Source of the DNA: Helicobacter pylori
GTDB lineage: Bacteria; Campylobacterota; Campylobacteria; Campylobacterales; Helicobacteraceae
DNA: 64,000 nt
Direction of reading: 5' to 3'
NCBI GenBank assembly: GCA_008032955.1
Contig: CP032046.1
Coordinates: forward strand, 806,001 to 870,000
Part shown: one piece after another, positions 1 through 10,239 of the stretch
Layout of the letters: the number at the start of each line of letters is the position of its first letter
Numbering within the stretch: the stretch's first letter is position 1
Position numbers and translations under genes: made by a program
The notes under the pieces: generated by a model
What the model was told of the DNA's origin: nothing
The model's database searches: none
What the model saw: only the letters and a program-made list of their open reading frames with translations

Positions 1-207
1 TTAGTTTTTTTGCCTCAAATGATGGACGCTCTCGCCCCCAAGACCATAATTATTAGAATCCACCTCATCTATAATGACCACAATAGAAGCCTTATTTTTG
101 TTTAACACCTTAACCATCAAATCTGAAACCCCTTCAATCAATTGCTGTTTTTGCTCGTTTGTTGGCCCTCCATTTTCTGGCACAAGTTTGATATTGATAA
201 ACGGCAT
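1..207 (-). CDS. dmpI: 4-oxalocrotonate tautomerase family protein (DmpI-like)
   Basis: A 68-residue protein, the usual length for this family of small cytosolic tautomerases. After removal of the initiator Met it starts with Pro (MPFINIKL), and an N-terminal Pro is the catalytic base of 4-oxalocrotonate tautomerases. The rest keeps the beta-alpha-beta pattern with a VVIIDEV strand and a GLGG segment. The start is supported by AAAGGA a few bases upstream on the minus strand. The physiological substrate in this organism is unknown, since no meta-cleavage pathway is visible. It is divergent from recR. The stop codon lies at the first bases of the window, so the gene is complete. Confidence 0.88.
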   Translation of the reverse strand: MPFINIKLVPENGGPTNEQKQQLIEGVSDLMVKVLNKNKASIVVIIDEVDSNNYGLGGESVHHLRQKN

Positions 208-352
208 AGTATTCCTTTAATTTGAGATGACGCATTATAGCGCTTTTATTTAAACGCTCTATTAGCGCCTTTCATATTAAACCCTCTTTTAAAAAACAAT
301 AAAAGCCCTTTTAGTGGCTTTCAAGTCAAGTTAAGTTTGATATACTAACAAA

Positions 353-934
353 ATGAATACTTATAAAAACAGCTTGAATCACTTTTTAAATTTAGTGGAT
401 TGTTTAGAAAAAATCCCCAATGTGGGTAAAAAATCCGCCTTTAAAATGGCGTATCATTTGGGTTTAGAAAACCCCTATCTGGCGCTCAAGATCACGCACG
501 CTTTAGAGAACGCCCTAGAAAACCTTAAAACATGTGCATCTTGTAACGCGCTCAGTGAGAGTGAGGTTTGTGAGATTTGCTCTGATGAGAGCCGGCAAAA
601 TTCTCAGCTTTGCATGGTTTTACACCCAAGAGATGTGTTTATTTTAGAAGATTTAAAGGATTTTTTAGGGCGCTATTATGTGTTAAATTCTATAGAAGAA
701 GTGGATTTTAACGCCCTAGAAAAACGCCTGATTGAAGAAAACATTAAAGAAATCATTTTTGCTTTCCCTCCCACTTTGGCTAATGATTCTTTAATGCTTT
801 ATATTGAAGATAAATTGCAGCATTTCCACCTCACTTTCACTAAAATCGCTCAAGGCGTGCCTACTGGAGTGAATTTTGAAAACATTGACTCAGTTTCGCT
901 CTCAAGGGCGTTTAATTCAAGGATTAAAGCATGA
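353..934 (+). CDS. recR: Recombination protein RecR
   Basis: A 193-residue RecR, which acts in the RecFOR-type pathway that loads RecA on gapped DNA. From the N-terminus there is a helix-hairpin-helix (IPNVGKKSA, about residues 21-29), then a four-cysteine zinc finger (CASC ... CEIC, about 61-76), then a Toprim domain (VLHPRDVF), and a C-terminal Walker-B-like [10 protein letters not shown] segment. The stop overlaps the start of truD by 4 bases (ATGA), which implies translational coupling. A TATACT box lies just upstream of the start. Its partner recO lies at 38844 in this window. Confidence 0.95.
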   Translation: MNTYKNSLNHFLNLVDCLEKIPNVGKKSAFKMAYHLGLENPYLALKITHALENALENLKTCASCNALSESEVCEICSDESRQNSQLCMVLHPRDVFILEDLKDFLGRYYVLNSIEEVDFNALEKRLIEENIKEIIFAFPPTLANDSLMLYIEDKLQHFHLTFTKIAQGVPTGVNFENIDSVSLSRAFNSRIKA

Positions 935-2076
935 ATTTAAATTTTATGCCCCTATTGCATGCTTATAACCATGCGAGCATTGATTTTCATTTCAATTCTA
1001 GCGCTAGGGATTTTTGCGTGCATGAAGTGCCTTTGTATGAATTTAGCAACACAGGCGAACATGCCGTTATTCAAGTGAGAAAAAGCGGTTTAAGCACTTT
1101 AGAAATGCTTCAAATTTTTTCTCAAATTTTAGGGGTAAGAATCGCTGAATTGGGTTATGCCGGCTTGAAAGATAAAAACGCGCTGACGATTCAATTCATC
1201 TCACTCCCTAAAAAATACGCCCCTTTATTAGAAAAAAATACGAATAACTTTCAAGAAAAAAACCTTAAAATCCTGTCTTTGAATTACCATCATAATAAAA
1301 TCAAATTAGGGCATTTGAAAGGGAATCGCTTTTTTATGCGTTTTAAAAAAATGACCCCCCTGAACGCTCAAAAGACTGAACAGGTTTTAGAACAAATCGC
1401 GCAGTTTGGCATGCCTAATTATTTTGGAGCGCAACGCTTTGGGAAGTTCAATGACAACCACCAAGAGGGTTTAAAAATCTTGCAAAATCAAACGAAATTC
1501 GCCCATCAAAAATTAAACGCTTTTTTAATTTCAAGCTATCAAAGTTATTTGTTTAACGCACTTTTAAGCAAACGATTAGAAATCAGTAAAATCATTAGCG
1601 CTTTTAGCGTCAAAGAAAATTTAGAATTTTTTAAACAAAAAAATTTAAGCGTTAATTCAAACGCCCTAAAAGCCCTTAAAAACCAAGCCCACCCCTTTAA
1701 AATCTTAGAAGGCGATGTGATGCGCCATTACCCTTATGGGAAATTTTTTGACGCTTTAGAATTAGAAAAAGAAAGCGAAAGGTTTTTGAAAAAAGAAGCT
1801 GCGCCTACGGGGTTACTAGATGGCAAAAAAGCTCTTTATGCAAAAAATTTGAGTTTTGAAATTGAAAAAGAATTCCAGCATAACCTTTTAAATAGCCATG
1901 CTAAAACGCTAGGATCCAGGCGGTTTTTTTGGGTGTTTGCAGAAAATGTAACTTCCCAATATATCAAAGAAAAAGCGCAATTTGAATTGGGATTTTACTT
2001 GCCTAAAGGGAGTTATGCGAGCGCGTTGCTCAAAGAAATCAAGCATGAGAAAGGAGAAAATAATGACGAATTTTGA
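931..2076 (+). CDS. truD: tRNA pseudouridine(13) synthase TruD
   Basis: A 381-residue TruD-family enzyme that isomerises U13 in tRNA. The family motif [10 protein letters not shown] is present, with its catalytic Asp near residue 80. Further conserved segments are the RFFMRFKK strand and [10 protein letters not shown] (about 165-174), which is typical of TruD. It overlaps recR by 4 bases at the 5' end and htpX by 14 bases at the 3' end, so the three genes look like one transcript. Nothing in the sequence suggests disruption. Confidence 0.94.
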   Translation: MNLNFMPLLHAYNHASIDFHFNSSARDFCVHEVPLYEFSNTGEHAVIQVRKSGLSTLEMLQIFSQILGVRIAELGYAGLKDKNALTIQFISLPKKYAPLLEKNTNNFQEKNLKILSLNYHHNKIKLGHLKGNRFFMRFKKMTPLNAQKTEQVLEQIAQFGMPNYFGAQRFGKFNDNHQEGLKILQNQTKFAHQKLNAFLISSYQSYLFNALLSKRLEISKIISAFSVKENLEFFKQKNLSVNSNALKALKNQAHPFKILEGDVMRHYPYGKFFDALELEKESERFLKKEAAPTGLLDGKKALYAKNLSFEIEKEFQHNLLNSHAKTLGSRRFFWVFAENVTSQYIKEKAQFELGFYLPKGSYASALLKEIKHEKGENNDEF

Positions 2077-2995
2077 AAAGATTATCGTGCAAAACAGGAT
2101 CAAAACGAACGCGGTTTTAGCCACTTATTGCGTGATTTTTGCTTTTATTGGGTTGTTGGTGGATGTCATTAGAATTAATGCTAATGATTTAGGCATAGCC
2201 CTTTTTAAACTCATCACTTTTCAAATTTTTCCTACGATCACCATTATCATGTTTTTAGCGGCTTTTGTCATTATTGTTATTTGTATCCAAAATTTTAGCT
2301 CTATCATGTTAAGCGGTGATGAATACAAGCTTATTGACACAAGCAAGGTTTTAAGCTCTAAAGAAAATCAAATCCATCGCCTTTTATTAGAACTTTTAGA
2401 AGAGGCTAAGCTTCATTTTGAGCCTAAGCTTTATATCATTAACGCCCCTTACATGAACGCTTTTGCGAGCGGGTGGGATGAATCTAATTCTCTTATCGCT
2501 CTTACAAGCGCTTTAATAGAGAGGTTGGATAGAGATGAATTGAAAGCCGTGATCGCTCATGAGCTCAGCCACATACGGCACAATGACATCCGCTTGACCA
2601 TGTGCGTGGGGATTTTAAGCAATATCATGCTGTTAGTGGCTAATTTTAGCGTGTATTTTTTCATGGGGAATCGCAAGAATAGTGGGGCGAATTTAGCCCG
2701 AATGATTTTATTGGGTTTACAGATCATTTTGCCTTTTTTAACGCTTATTTTGCAAATGTATTTGAGCCGCACACGAGAATACATGGCCGATAGCGGGGCG
2801 GCGTTTTTAATGCATGACAATAAGCCCATGATCAGAGCCTTACAAAAAATTTCTAACGATTACACCAATAACGATTATAAAGAAATAGATAAAAATAGCA
2901 CCCGATCAGCGGCTTATCTTTTTAACGCTGAAATGTTTAGCACCCACCCTAGCGTTAAAAATCGTATCCAATCTCTATCAAGGCGTTTTGTTTAA
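2063..2995 (+). CDS. htpX: Membrane zinc metalloprotease HtpX
   Basis: A 310-residue membrane peptidase of the M48B family, which degrades misfolded membrane proteins. I chose the ATG at 2063 (MTNFEKII) rather than an upstream in-frame start, because AAGGAG lies 7 bases before it. Two N-terminal hydrophobic helices are followed by the zinc motif HELSH (about residues 166-170) and the third-ligand region REYMAD. Two more hydrophobic helices lie between these motifs. It overlaps the end of truD by 14 bases and abuts folE with no gap. Confidence 0.93.
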   Translation: MTNFEKIIVQNRIKTNAVLATYCVIFAFIGLLVDVIRINANDLGIALFKLITFQIFPTITIIMFLAAFVIIVICIQNFSSIMLSGDEYKLIDTSKVLSSKENQIHRLLLELLEEAKLHFEPKLYIINAPYMNAFASGWDESNSLIALTSALIERLDRDELKAVIAHELSHIRHNDIRLTMCVGILSNIMLLVANFSVYFFMGNRKNSGANLARMILLGLQIILPFLTLILQMYLSRTREYMADSGAAFLMHDNKPMIRALQKISNDYTNNDYKEIDKNSTRSAAYLFNAEMFSTHPSVKNRIQSLSRRFV

Positions 2996-3538
2996 ATGGA
3001 AAATTTTTTCAACCAATTTTTTGAAAATATCGGCGAAGATAAGAATAGAGAAGGCTTGAAAGAGACGCCTAAAAGGGTTCAAGAATTATGGAAATTCTTG
3101 TATAAAGGCTATAAAGAAGACCCTAGAGTGGCTTTAAAAAGCGCGTATTTTCAAGGCGTTTGCGATGAAATGATAGTGGCTCAAAATATTGAATTTTACT
3201 CCACTTGCGAACACCATTTGCTCCCTTTTTTGGGGAATATTAGCGTAGGATATATCCCTAAAGAAAAGATTGTAGGCATTAGCGCGATCGCCAAACTCAT
3301 TGAAATTTATAGCAAACGCTTGCAGATCCAAGAAAGGCTGACCACTCAAATTGCAGAAACCTTTGATGAAATCATAGAGCCAAGGGGCGTGATCGTGGTT
3401 TGTGAAGCCAAGCATTTGTGCATGAGCATGCAAGGGGTGCAAAAGCAAAATGCGATCATTAAAACAAGTGTGTTAAGAGGCCTCTTCAAAAAAGACCCTA
3501 AAACCAGAGCTGAATTTATGCAACTCTTAAAATCTTAG
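2996..3538 (+). CDS. folE: GTP cyclohydrolase I
   Basis: A 180-residue FolE, which converts GTP to 7,8-dihydroneopterin triphosphate, the first step towards folate and towards queuosine precursors. The zinc-site motif CEHHLLPF and the second-Cys motif HLCMSMQGV are both present, as is the C-terminal TRAEFMQLL. The ATG follows the htpX stop directly. queD and queE, which can use its product, lie about 3 kb downstream on the same strand. Confidence 0.96.
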   Translation: MENFFNQFFENIGEDKNREGLKETPKRVQELWKFLYKGYKEDPRVALKSAYFQGVCDEMIVAQNIEFYSTCEHHLLPFLGNISVGYIPKEKIVGISAIAKLIEIYSKRLQIQERLTTQIAETFDEIIEPRGVIVVCEAKHLCMSMQGVQKQNAIIKTSVLRGLFKKDPKTRAEFMQLLKS

Positions 3539-3553
3539 GTTATAATTCTATAC

Positions 3554-4465
3554 ATGAATAACCCTAATTTATCCTTTTATTATAATGAGTGCGAGCGTTT
3601 TGAAAGCTTTTTAAACCACCATCATTTACACCTTGAAAGCTTCCACCCTTATTTGGAAAAAGCCTTTTTTGAAATGGTGCTCAATGGAGGCAAAAGGTTC
3701 CGCCCCAAGCTTTTTTTAGCCGTGCTTTGCTCTTTAGTGGGTCAAAAAGATTATTCTAACCAACAAACAGAATATTTTAAAATCGCTTTAAGCATTGAAT
3801 GCTTGCACACTTATTCGCTCATCCATGACGATTTGCCATGCATGGATAACGCCGCTTTAAGGAGAAACCACCCCACTTTACACGCTAAATACGATGAAAC
3901 CACAGCCGTTTTAATCGGCGATGCGCTCAACACCTACTCTTTTGAATTGCTTTCAAACGCTTTATTAGAAAGCCCTATCATTGTGGAATTAGCCAAAATC
4001 TTAAGCGCTAATGGGGGGATTAAGGGCATGATCTTAGGGCAGGCTTTGGATTGCTATTTTGAAAACACGCCCTTAAATTTAGAACAGCTCACTTTCTTAC
4101 ACGAGCATAAAACCGCTAAATTGATTAGCGCAAGCCTGATGATGGGGCTTGTTGCAAGCGGTATTAAAAATGAAGAGCTTTTAAAATGGCTTCAGGATTT
4201 TGGGTTAAAAATGGGTCTTTGTTTTCAAGTGCTAGATGATATTATAGACGTTACACAAGATGAAGAAGAAAGCGGTAAAACCACTCATTTAGACGGCGCT
4301 AAAAACAGCTTTGTGAATTTGTTAGGGCTAAAAAAGGCAAACGATTACGCCCACACTTTAAAAACAGAGATTTTAAACGATTTAAATCTACTAAAACCCA
4401 CTTATCCTTTATTGCAAGAAAATTTAAACGCATTATTGAACACTCTATTTAAAGGCAAGACATGA
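3554..4465 (+). CDS. ispA: Polyprenyl (farnesyl/geranyl) diphosphate synthase
   Basis: A 303-residue short-chain trans-prenyl diphosphate synthase of the isoprenoid pathway. Both aspartate-rich Mg-binding motifs are visible: HDDLPCMD near residue 95 and DDIIDVTQD near residue 232. GGKRFRPKL near residue 45 is the usual diphosphate-binding motif. Its TGA overlaps the ATG of surE (ATGA). Product chain length cannot be settled by eye. Confidence 0.94.
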   Translation: MNNPNLSFYYNECERFESFLNHHHLHLESFHPYLEKAFFEMVLNGGKRFRPKLFLAVLCSLVGQKDYSNQQTEYFKIALSIECLHTYSLIHDDLPCMDNAALRRNHPTLHAKYDETTAVLIGDALNTYSFELLSNALLESPIIVELAKILSANGGIKGMILGQALDCYFENTPLNLEQLTFLHEHKTAKLISASLMMGLVASGIKNEELLKWLQDFGLKMGLCFQVLDDIIDVTQDEEESGKTTHLDGAKNSFVNLLGLKKANDYAHTLKTEILNDLNLLKPTYPLLQENLNALLNTLFKGKT

Positions 4466-5264
4466 AAAAATTTTACTCACCAATGATGATGGCTACCATG
4501 CAAAAGGCATTAAAGCTTTAGAACAAGCTTTAGAAGAAATGGCAGAAATTTATGTGGTCGCCCCCAAGCATGAAAAAAGCGCATGCTCGCAATGCATCAC
4601 TATCACTGCGCCTTTAAGAGCGGAGAAAATTAAGGGCAAAGAAGGCCGGCATTATAGGATTGATGATGGCACGCCAAGCGATTGCGTGTATCTGGCGATC
4701 AATGAGCTTTTTAAACATGTTTGTTTTGATTTGGTGATTTCAGGGATCAATCTTGGCTCTAACATGGGCGAAGACACGATTTATTCGGGAACGGTGGCCG
4801 GAGCGATTGAAGGCACGATCCAGGGCGTGCCTTCCATTGCGATTTCTCAAATCCTTTCTAACAAAAACAAAAACACTCCCTTAAGTTTTGATCTAGCTCA
4901 AAAGATCATCCAGGATTTAGTCCAAAATGTTTTCACCAAAGGCTACCCCTTAAAGGGGCGCAAACTCCTGAATGTGAATGTCCCTAATTGCTCCTTACAA
5001 GAATATAAGGGCGAACGCATCACCCCTAAGGGCTATAGGCTGTATAAAAAAGAAGTGCATAAGTGTACAGACCCCAAGAATGAAAGCTATTTTTGGCTAG
5101 GGCTACACCCCTTAGAATGGCAAAAGCGCGAAAATGAAGACAGACTCTCTGATTTTGACGCTATTGCTTCAAACCATGCCTCTATCACGCCTTTAAATTT
5201 AGATTTAACCAGTTATGATGATCTAAAAAGCTTGGAATCTTGGCATGAGGGAATGTTAAAGTGA
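4462..5264 (+). CDS. surE: 5'-nucleotidase SurE, frameshifted near the start
   Basis: SurE is a metal-dependent survival nucleotidase. The expected start ATG overlaps the ispA stop. The tract after it has six A (4465-4470), and adding one A restores [16 protein letters not shown] and a 267-residue protein, the family's normal length. As written, the ORF stops within about 20 codons, and the continuous frame only starts at 4539, which lacks the catalytic NDDG metal site. Downstream, [19 protein letters not shown] is intact. The homopolymer context and the many similar lesions in this window make a sequencing undercall more likely than a true null allele. Confidence 0.85.
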
Positions 5265-5919
5265 GTAAAAATCACCGCTTGGCTTTTTTAGGGCTAATTG
5301 TTGGGGTGTTTTTTTCTTTAATGCATGCCAGCACCGCCTGCACATGGGGTATTATTCAGAAGTTACAGGGGATTATTTGTTCAACTATAATTCCACTATC
5401 GTGGTGGCTTATGACAGAAGCGATGCGATGACTTCTTATTATATCAATGTGATTGTTTATGAATTGCAAAAATTAGGCTTTTATAACGTCTTCACGCAAG
5501 CGGAATTCCCACTAGATAAAGCCAAAAATGTGATCTATGCGCGCATTGTCCGTAATATCTCGGCTGTGCCGTTCTACCAATACAATTACCAACTGATTGA
5601 TCAAGTCAATAAGCCTTGTTATTTTCTTGGGGGGCAGTTTTATTGCTCCCAAACCCCTACGGATTATTACGCTATCAATGGCTTTAGCGAGCAAATTTTA
5701 ATGAGCACTAATTCGCATTTTATTTTGGATTGGTATGATGTGGTGTTGCAAAAACGGGTTTTATATGTGGATGGGAGCGTGAGCGGGAGAACTTGCGGCT
5801 ATCAGATGCTTTATAGGGATTTGATTAAAAGCACGATCAAACGCATTGATTTTAACCGCCCTGAACGCTACTACTACAATTTAAGACTGCCCCTTTATCA
5901 GCCATGTTATAGGCAATGA
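5261..5919 (+). CDS. Secreted or lipid-anchored hypothetical protein, frameshifted
   Basis: The GTG at 5261 overlaps the surE stop and begins a clear signal peptide (MSKNHRLAF then [14 protein letters not shown]) followed by STAC, which may act as a lipobox. The mature part ([15 protein letters not shown] onwards) is in another frame from 5344. Adding one G to the four-G run at 5346-5349 joins them into about 219 residues. The mature domain is Tyr-rich, with Cys at about six positions, and ends [10 protein letters not shown] do not recognise a named family. It sits by position at reference loci HP0931/HP0932. It probably resides in the periplasm or outer membrane. Confidence 0.7.
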
Positions 5920-5920
5920 A

Positions 5921-6523
5921 ATGGTTATCAGGCGATTGTATAAATTTTGCGCTAGCCATGTGGTGCGCAATTGCTCTTCTTTAAAATGCGCTCAAAATAT
6001 CCATGGGCATAATTATGAAGTGGAGGTTTTTATTGAAACCAACCGCTTAGATAGTGCGAACATGGCATTAGATTTTGGACTGATGCAACAAGAAATGCAA
6101 GTTTTCATTGAGTCGTTTGATCATGCCCATCATTTTTGGGATAAAGAAAGCGTTGAGTTCCAGCGTTTTATAGAAAATCATTGCACGCGTTATGTGAAAT
6201 GCTCGTTTAATTTGAGTGCGGAGAGTTACGCCCTCATGTTTTTATACTACCTGACAAGGATTTTACAAAAAAGCGTTTTTTCTAATGATGAAGGGGAGTT
6301 AAAAATCTCTAGCGTGCGCGTGCATGAGACTAAAAACGGCTATGCGGAGAGCTTTTTAAAAGATTTAGAAAACCCACACTTTAAATCTTTAGTGCATGAT
6401 CATTGCGTCTCTTTTTCACAAGGCATTCAAAATTTGTGGCATGATAAGGACTTTTTCCATAAAATCATTAGCGATGAAGAAAAATGCTTTTTTCATGCTA
6501 AGCCCTTACACCAAATCCCATGA
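5921..6523 (+). CDS. queD: 6-carboxy-tetrahydropterin synthase-like protein
   Basis: A 200-residue protein of the 6-pyruvoyl-tetrahydropterin synthase/QueD family, in the preQ0/queuosine pathway. The zinc-binding histidines appear as CASHVV near the N-terminus and NIHGHNYEVEV near residue 30. DHAHHFWDK (about 67) and the C-terminal SVRVHETKNGYAE, with its conserved Glu, complete the active site. It is longer than a minimal QueD (about 120 residues), with an insertion around residues 80-105 and a C-terminal extension. Its stop overlaps the queE start by 4 bases. Confidence 0.9.
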   Translation: MVIRRLYKFCASHVVRNCSSLKCAQNIHGHNYEVEVFIETNRLDSANMALDFGLMQQEMQVFIESFDHAHHFWDKESVEFQRFIENHCTRYVKCSFNLSAESYALMFLYYLTRILQKSVFSNDEGELKISSVRVHETKNGYAESFLKDLENPHFKSLVHDHCVSFSQGIQNLWHDKDFFHKIISDEEKCFFHAKPLHQIP

Positions 6524-7274
6524 AACTCCCGGTCGTTGAGAGCTTTTTTTCCTTACAAGGTGAAGGAGAAAGGATAGGCAAGCCCAGTCTTTTTTTACGC
6601 TTAGGGGGGTGTAACCTTTCATGCAAGGGCTTTAATTGTAAAACCCCATTCAATGATGAAATTCTAACAGGTTGCGATAGCTTGTATGCGGTGCATCCTA
6701 AATTCAAAACATCTTGGGATTATTACAATGAGCCTGAATCTTTGATTGAACGATTAGAGGATTTAGCCCCTAATTATAAGGATTTTGATTTCATTCTTAC
6801 AGGCGGGGAGCCAAGCTTGTATTTTAATAACCCTATTTTATTGAGCGTTTTAGAGCATTTCCACCATAAAAAAATCCCTTTATTTGTAGAGAGTAATGGC
6901 TCTATTTTTTTTGAATTTAGCCCTATTTTAAAAGAATTGCATTTCACCCTAAGCGTCAAACTCTCTTTTTCTTTGGAGCAAGAAAGCAAGCGGATCAACC
7001 TTAAAGCCCTACAAAATATCTTAAATAACGCTAAAAGTGCACATTTTAAATTTGTCCTGGATAGCCAAAACGCCGCTCAATCTATCGCAGAGATTCAAAG
7101 CCTTTTGAAACAACTCTCCTTAAAAAATAATGAAATCTTTTTAATGCCCTTAGGCACAACCAATAACGAGCTAGACAAAAACCTAAAAACCCTAGCCCCC
7201 TAGCCATAAAGCATGGTTTTAGGCTGAGCGATAGGCTCCATATCCGCTTGTGGGATAATCAAAAAGGGTTTTAA
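6520..7274 (+). CDS. queE: 7-carboxy-7-deazaguanine synthase QueE, C-terminal frameshift
   Basis: A radical-SAM enzyme of queuosine precursor synthesis. The N-terminus MKLPVVESFFSLQGEGERIG and the TGGEPSLY motif are typical of QueE. The cysteine cluster is CNLSCKGFNC rather than a plain CxxxCxxC, so the spacing of the third Cys should be compared with H. pylori relatives. The C-run at 7196-7200 has five C and stops the ORF at 7203. Adding one C extends it by 24 residues (to LWDNQKGF, stop 7272-7274), giving about 251 residues. It overlaps queD. Confidence 0.88.
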
Positions 7275-7284
7275 AAAGTTAATC

Positions 7285-7770
7285 ATGACCATCAAAGTTT
7301 TTTCGCCCAAATACCCCACTGAATTAGAAGAATTTTATGCTAAGCGCATCGCTGACAACCCTTTAGGGTTTATCCAACGCTTGGATCTTTTGCCCAGTAT
7401 TAGCGGGTTCGTTCAAAAACTGCGCGAGCATGGCGGGGAATTTTTTGGAATGAGAAAGGATAAAAAGCTCATTGGGATCTGCGGGCTTAATCGTATCAAT
7501 CAAACAGAAGCCGAGCTGTGCAAATTCCACATGGATAGCACTTATCAATCTCAAGGGCTAGGTCAAAAACTCTATGAGAGCGTGGAGCGATACGCTTTTA
7601 TTAAAGGCTATACTAAAATCTCTCTGCATGTGAGCAAGAGTCAAATCAAGGCATGCAACCTCTATCAAAAGCTGGGTTTTGTGCGCATCAAAGAAGAGGA
7701 TTGCGTGGTGGAGTTGGGCGAAGAGGCTTTGATTTTCCCTACTCTTTTTATGGAAAAGATTCTGTCTTGA
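7285..7770 (+). CDS. GNAT-family N-acetyltransferase
   Basis: A 161-residue single-domain GNAT acetyltransferase. The acetyl-CoA pyrophosphate-binding loop appears as QSQGLGQKLYE (about residues 91-101), followed by the CNLYQKLGFV motif (about 129-138) seen at the end of the fold. No feature identifies the substrate. By position it matches reference locus HP0935. It starts 11 bases after the restored queE stop, so the two may be cotranscribed. Confidence 0.82.
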   Translation: MTIKVFSPKYPTELEEFYAKRIADNPLGFIQRLDLLPSISGFVQKLREHGGEFFGMRKDKKLIGICGLNRINQTEAELCKFHMDSTYQSQGLGQKLYESVERYAFIKGYTKISLHVSKSQIKACNLYQKLGFVRIKEEDCVVELGEEALIFPTLFMEKILS

Positions 7771-7959
7771 TTGGTGCATCCATTTGACACATGCCCAAGC
7801 GATGACTTTAACTATCAAACTTTGATTAACACAGCCTAATTAACGCTAAATTAGCCCTAAAACGAACGCTTGTTTTGAAAATTTTGTTTCAATATGAAAC
7901 ACTAATCCCTTGTAAAAACTTTAAATTGTGAAAAATAAATAAACCATCCCCTTAAATTG

Positions 7960-7965
7960 TATAAT
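7960..7965 (+). promoter_or_regulatory. -10 box of the hom promoter
   Basis: TATAAT is followed by AAAGGCGC and lies 31 bases before the hom start codon. This matches the H. pylori vegetative sigma-80 -10 consensus. The upstream stretch is AT-rich with periodic T runs and no clear -35, which is normal in this species. GAGATAACC just before the ATG contains the weak ribosome site. Confidence 0.6.
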
Positions 7966-7995
7966 AAAGGCGCTATAAACTAAAAAGAGATAACC

Positions 7996-9975
7996 ATGAG
8001 AAAACTATTCATCCCACTTTTATTATTCAGCGCTTTAGAAGCGAACGAGAAAAATGGCTTTTTCATAGAAGCCGGGTTTGAAACTGGGCTATTAGAAGGC
8101 ACGCAAACGCAAGAAAAAAGACACACCACCACAAAAAACACTTACGCAACTTATAACTATTTACCCACAGATAGCGTTTTAAAAAGAGCGGCTAATTTGT
8201 TCACAGACGCTAAATCCATATCACAATTAACATTTTCATCCTTATCCCCTATTAAAGTATTGTATATTGGTGGTAAATTAACTATAGAAAATTTCTTACC
8301 TTATAATTTAAGCAATGTTAAACTGAGTTTTACAGACGCTCAAGGCAACACGATTGATCTAGGGGTGATAGAGACTATCCCCAAACACTCTAAGATGGTT
8401 TTGCCTGGAGAGGCATTTGATAGCCTAAAAGAGGCGTTTGATAAAATTGGCCCCTATACTTTCTTTCTTCCAAAATTTGAAGCCACTAGCACTTCTGTTT
8501 CTGACGCTAACACGCAAAGAGTGTTTGAAACGCTCAATAAGATTAAAACAAATCTGATAATGAAATATAGTAATAAAAATCCAAGCAATTTCAACACTTG
8601 TCCTTACAATAATAATGGTAATACCAAAAATGATTGTTGGCAAAATTTCACCCCACAAACCGCAGAAGAATTCACCAATTTAATGTTGAACATGATCGCT
8701 GTCTTAGACTCCCAATCTTGGGGCGATGCGATTTTAAACGCTCCTTTTGAATTCACTAACAGCTCAACAGATTGCGATAATAATCCTTCAAAATGCGTAA
8801 ATCCCGGAGTAAATGGGCGTGTTGATACTAAAGTCGATCAACAATATATACTCAACAAACAAGGTATTATTAATAATTTTAGAAAAAAAATAGAAATTGA
8901 TGCGGTTGTTTTAAAAGATTCAGGGGTTGTAGGGTTAGCCAATGGATATGGTAATGATGGTGAATATGGCACATTAGGAGTAGTGGCTTCTGCTTTAGAT
9001 CCTAAAAAACTCTTTGGTAATGACCTTAAGACTATCAATTTAGAGGATTTAAGGACCATTTTGCATGAATTCAGCCACACTAAGGGTTATACTCATAACG
9101 GGAACATGACTTACCAAAGGGTGCCAACCGGTCAAAGTGAAAATGGCAAACCAAAAGATTCTGATGGCCTCCCTTATAATGTGTGTTCGCTTTATGGGGG
9201 TCAAGGTCAGAGCGCTTTCCCTAGCAACTACCCTAATTCCATCTATCACAATTGCGCGGATGTCCCAGCTGGGTTTCTAGGGGTAACGGCAGCGGTTTGG
9301 CAGCAACTCATCAATCAAAACGCTTTACCGATCAACTACGCTAACTTAGGGAGTCAAACAAACTACAATCTAAACGCTAGTTTGAACACGCAAGATTTAG
9401 CCAATTCCATGCTCAGCACCATTCAAAAAACCTTTGTCACTTCTAGCGTTACCAACCACTATTTTTCAAGTGCTTCACAGAGTTTTAGAAGCCCTATTTT
9501 AGGGGTTAACGCTAAGATAGGCTATCAAAACTACTTTAATGATTTCATAGGGTTGGCTTATTATGGCATCATCAAATACAACTATTCTAAAGCCCTTAAT
9601 CAAAAAGTCCAGCAATTGAGCTATGGTGGGGGGATAGATTTGTTGTTGGATTTCATCACCACTTACTCCAATAAAAATAGCCCTATAGGCGTTCAAAGAA
9701 ACTTTTCTTCATCTTTTGGTATCTTTGGGGGGTTAAGGGGCTTGTATAACAGCTATTATGTGTTGAACAAAGTCAAAGGGAGCGGCAATTTAGATGTGGC
9801 TACTGGGTTGAATTACCGCTATAAGCATTCTAAATATTCTGTAGGGATTAGCATCCCTTTAGTCCAAAGAAAAGCTAGCGTCGTTTCTAGTGGTAGCGAT
9901 TACACGAACTCTTTTGTTTTTAATGAAGGGGCTAGCCATTTTAAGGTGTTTTTCAATTACGGGTGGGTGTTTTAG
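7996..9975 (+). CDS. homB: Hom-family outer membrane protein (HomA/HomB type)
   Basis: A 659-residue outer membrane protein. It has a signal peptide (MRKLFIPLLLFSALEA), a large surface domain with Cys pairs (for example NTCPY ... NDCW), and a C-terminal beta-barrel half. It ends FKVFFNYGWVF, with the terminal aromatic residue expected of Helicobacter Hop/Hom proteins. Position between the HP0935-like gene and proP is the locus that carries homB in strain J99. homA and homB differ only in an internal segment that I cannot score by eye, so the A/B assignment is open. The surface domain contains a full HExxHxxGxxH pattern at residues 357-367 (see findings). Confidence 0.8.
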   Translation: MRKLFIPLLLFSALEANEKNGFFIEAGFETGLLEGTQTQEKRHTTTKNTYATYNYLPTDSVLKRAANLFTDAKSISQLTFSSLSPIKVLYIGGKLTIENFLPYNLSNVKLSFTDAQGNTIDLGVIETIPKHSKMVLPGEAFDSLKEAFDKIGPYTFFLPKFEATSTSVSDANTQRVFETLNKIKTNLIMKYSNKNPSNFNTCPYNNNGNTKNDCWQNFTPQTAEEFTNLMLNMIAVLDSQSWGDAILNAPFEFTNSSTDCDNNPSKCVNPGVNGRVDTKVDQQYILNKQGIINNFRKKIEIDAVVLKDSGVVGLANGYGNDGEYGTLGVVASALDPKKLFGNDLKTINLEDLRTILHEFSHTKGYTHNGNMTYQRVPTGQSENGKPKDSDGLPYNVCSLYGGQGQSAFPSNYPNSIYHNCADVPAGFLGVTAAVWQQLINQNALPINYANLGSQTNYNLNASLNTQDLANSMLSTIQKTFVTSSVTNHYFSSASQSFRSPILGVNAKIGYQNYFNDFIGLAYYGIIKYNYSKALNQKVQQLSYGGGIDLLLDFITTYSNKNSPIGVQRNFSSSFGIFGGLRGLYNSYYVLNKVKGSGNLDVATGLNYRYKHSKYSVGISIPLVQRKASVVSSGSDYTNSFVFNEGASHFKVFFNYGWVF

Positions 9976-9992
9976 GGTGAGAATATTAGAGA

Positions 9993-10010
9993 GCTTGATT
10001 TTAATCAAGC
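9993..10010 (+). terminator. Hairpin downstream of hom, possible terminator
   Basis: An 8-bp perfect inverted repeat (GCTTGATT / AATCAAGC) with a 2-base loop lies 18 bases after the hom stop. It has no clear T-tract, so intrinsic termination is uncertain. The remaining stretch to 10239 contains runs such as G7 near 10045 and no convincing ORF. Confidence 0.35.
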
Positions 10011-10239
10011 GATAATCTCATTGCGATGCACTTCATAGGGAGCTAGGGGGGGTTTTAATGAGATTGCAGAGGGGAATATAATATCCCCCCACCCCATTAA
10101 GAGTTTTACAACAAAATGAAATCTAAAACGATAAGTTTAAAAATTTTTGAATGTTAAGAATTCCATTGCCACCAAAATCCACCAACACTAAGCGTTAAAC
10201 CCTTACAACAAATAGCGCTAAAACACCCCATTAAAACTT

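Noticed and set aside
10045-10100. G7 run and GGGGA/TCCCC hairpin as a phase-variable switch
   Set aside because: The run lies in no coding frame and the stem is only five pairs, so no effect can be supported.
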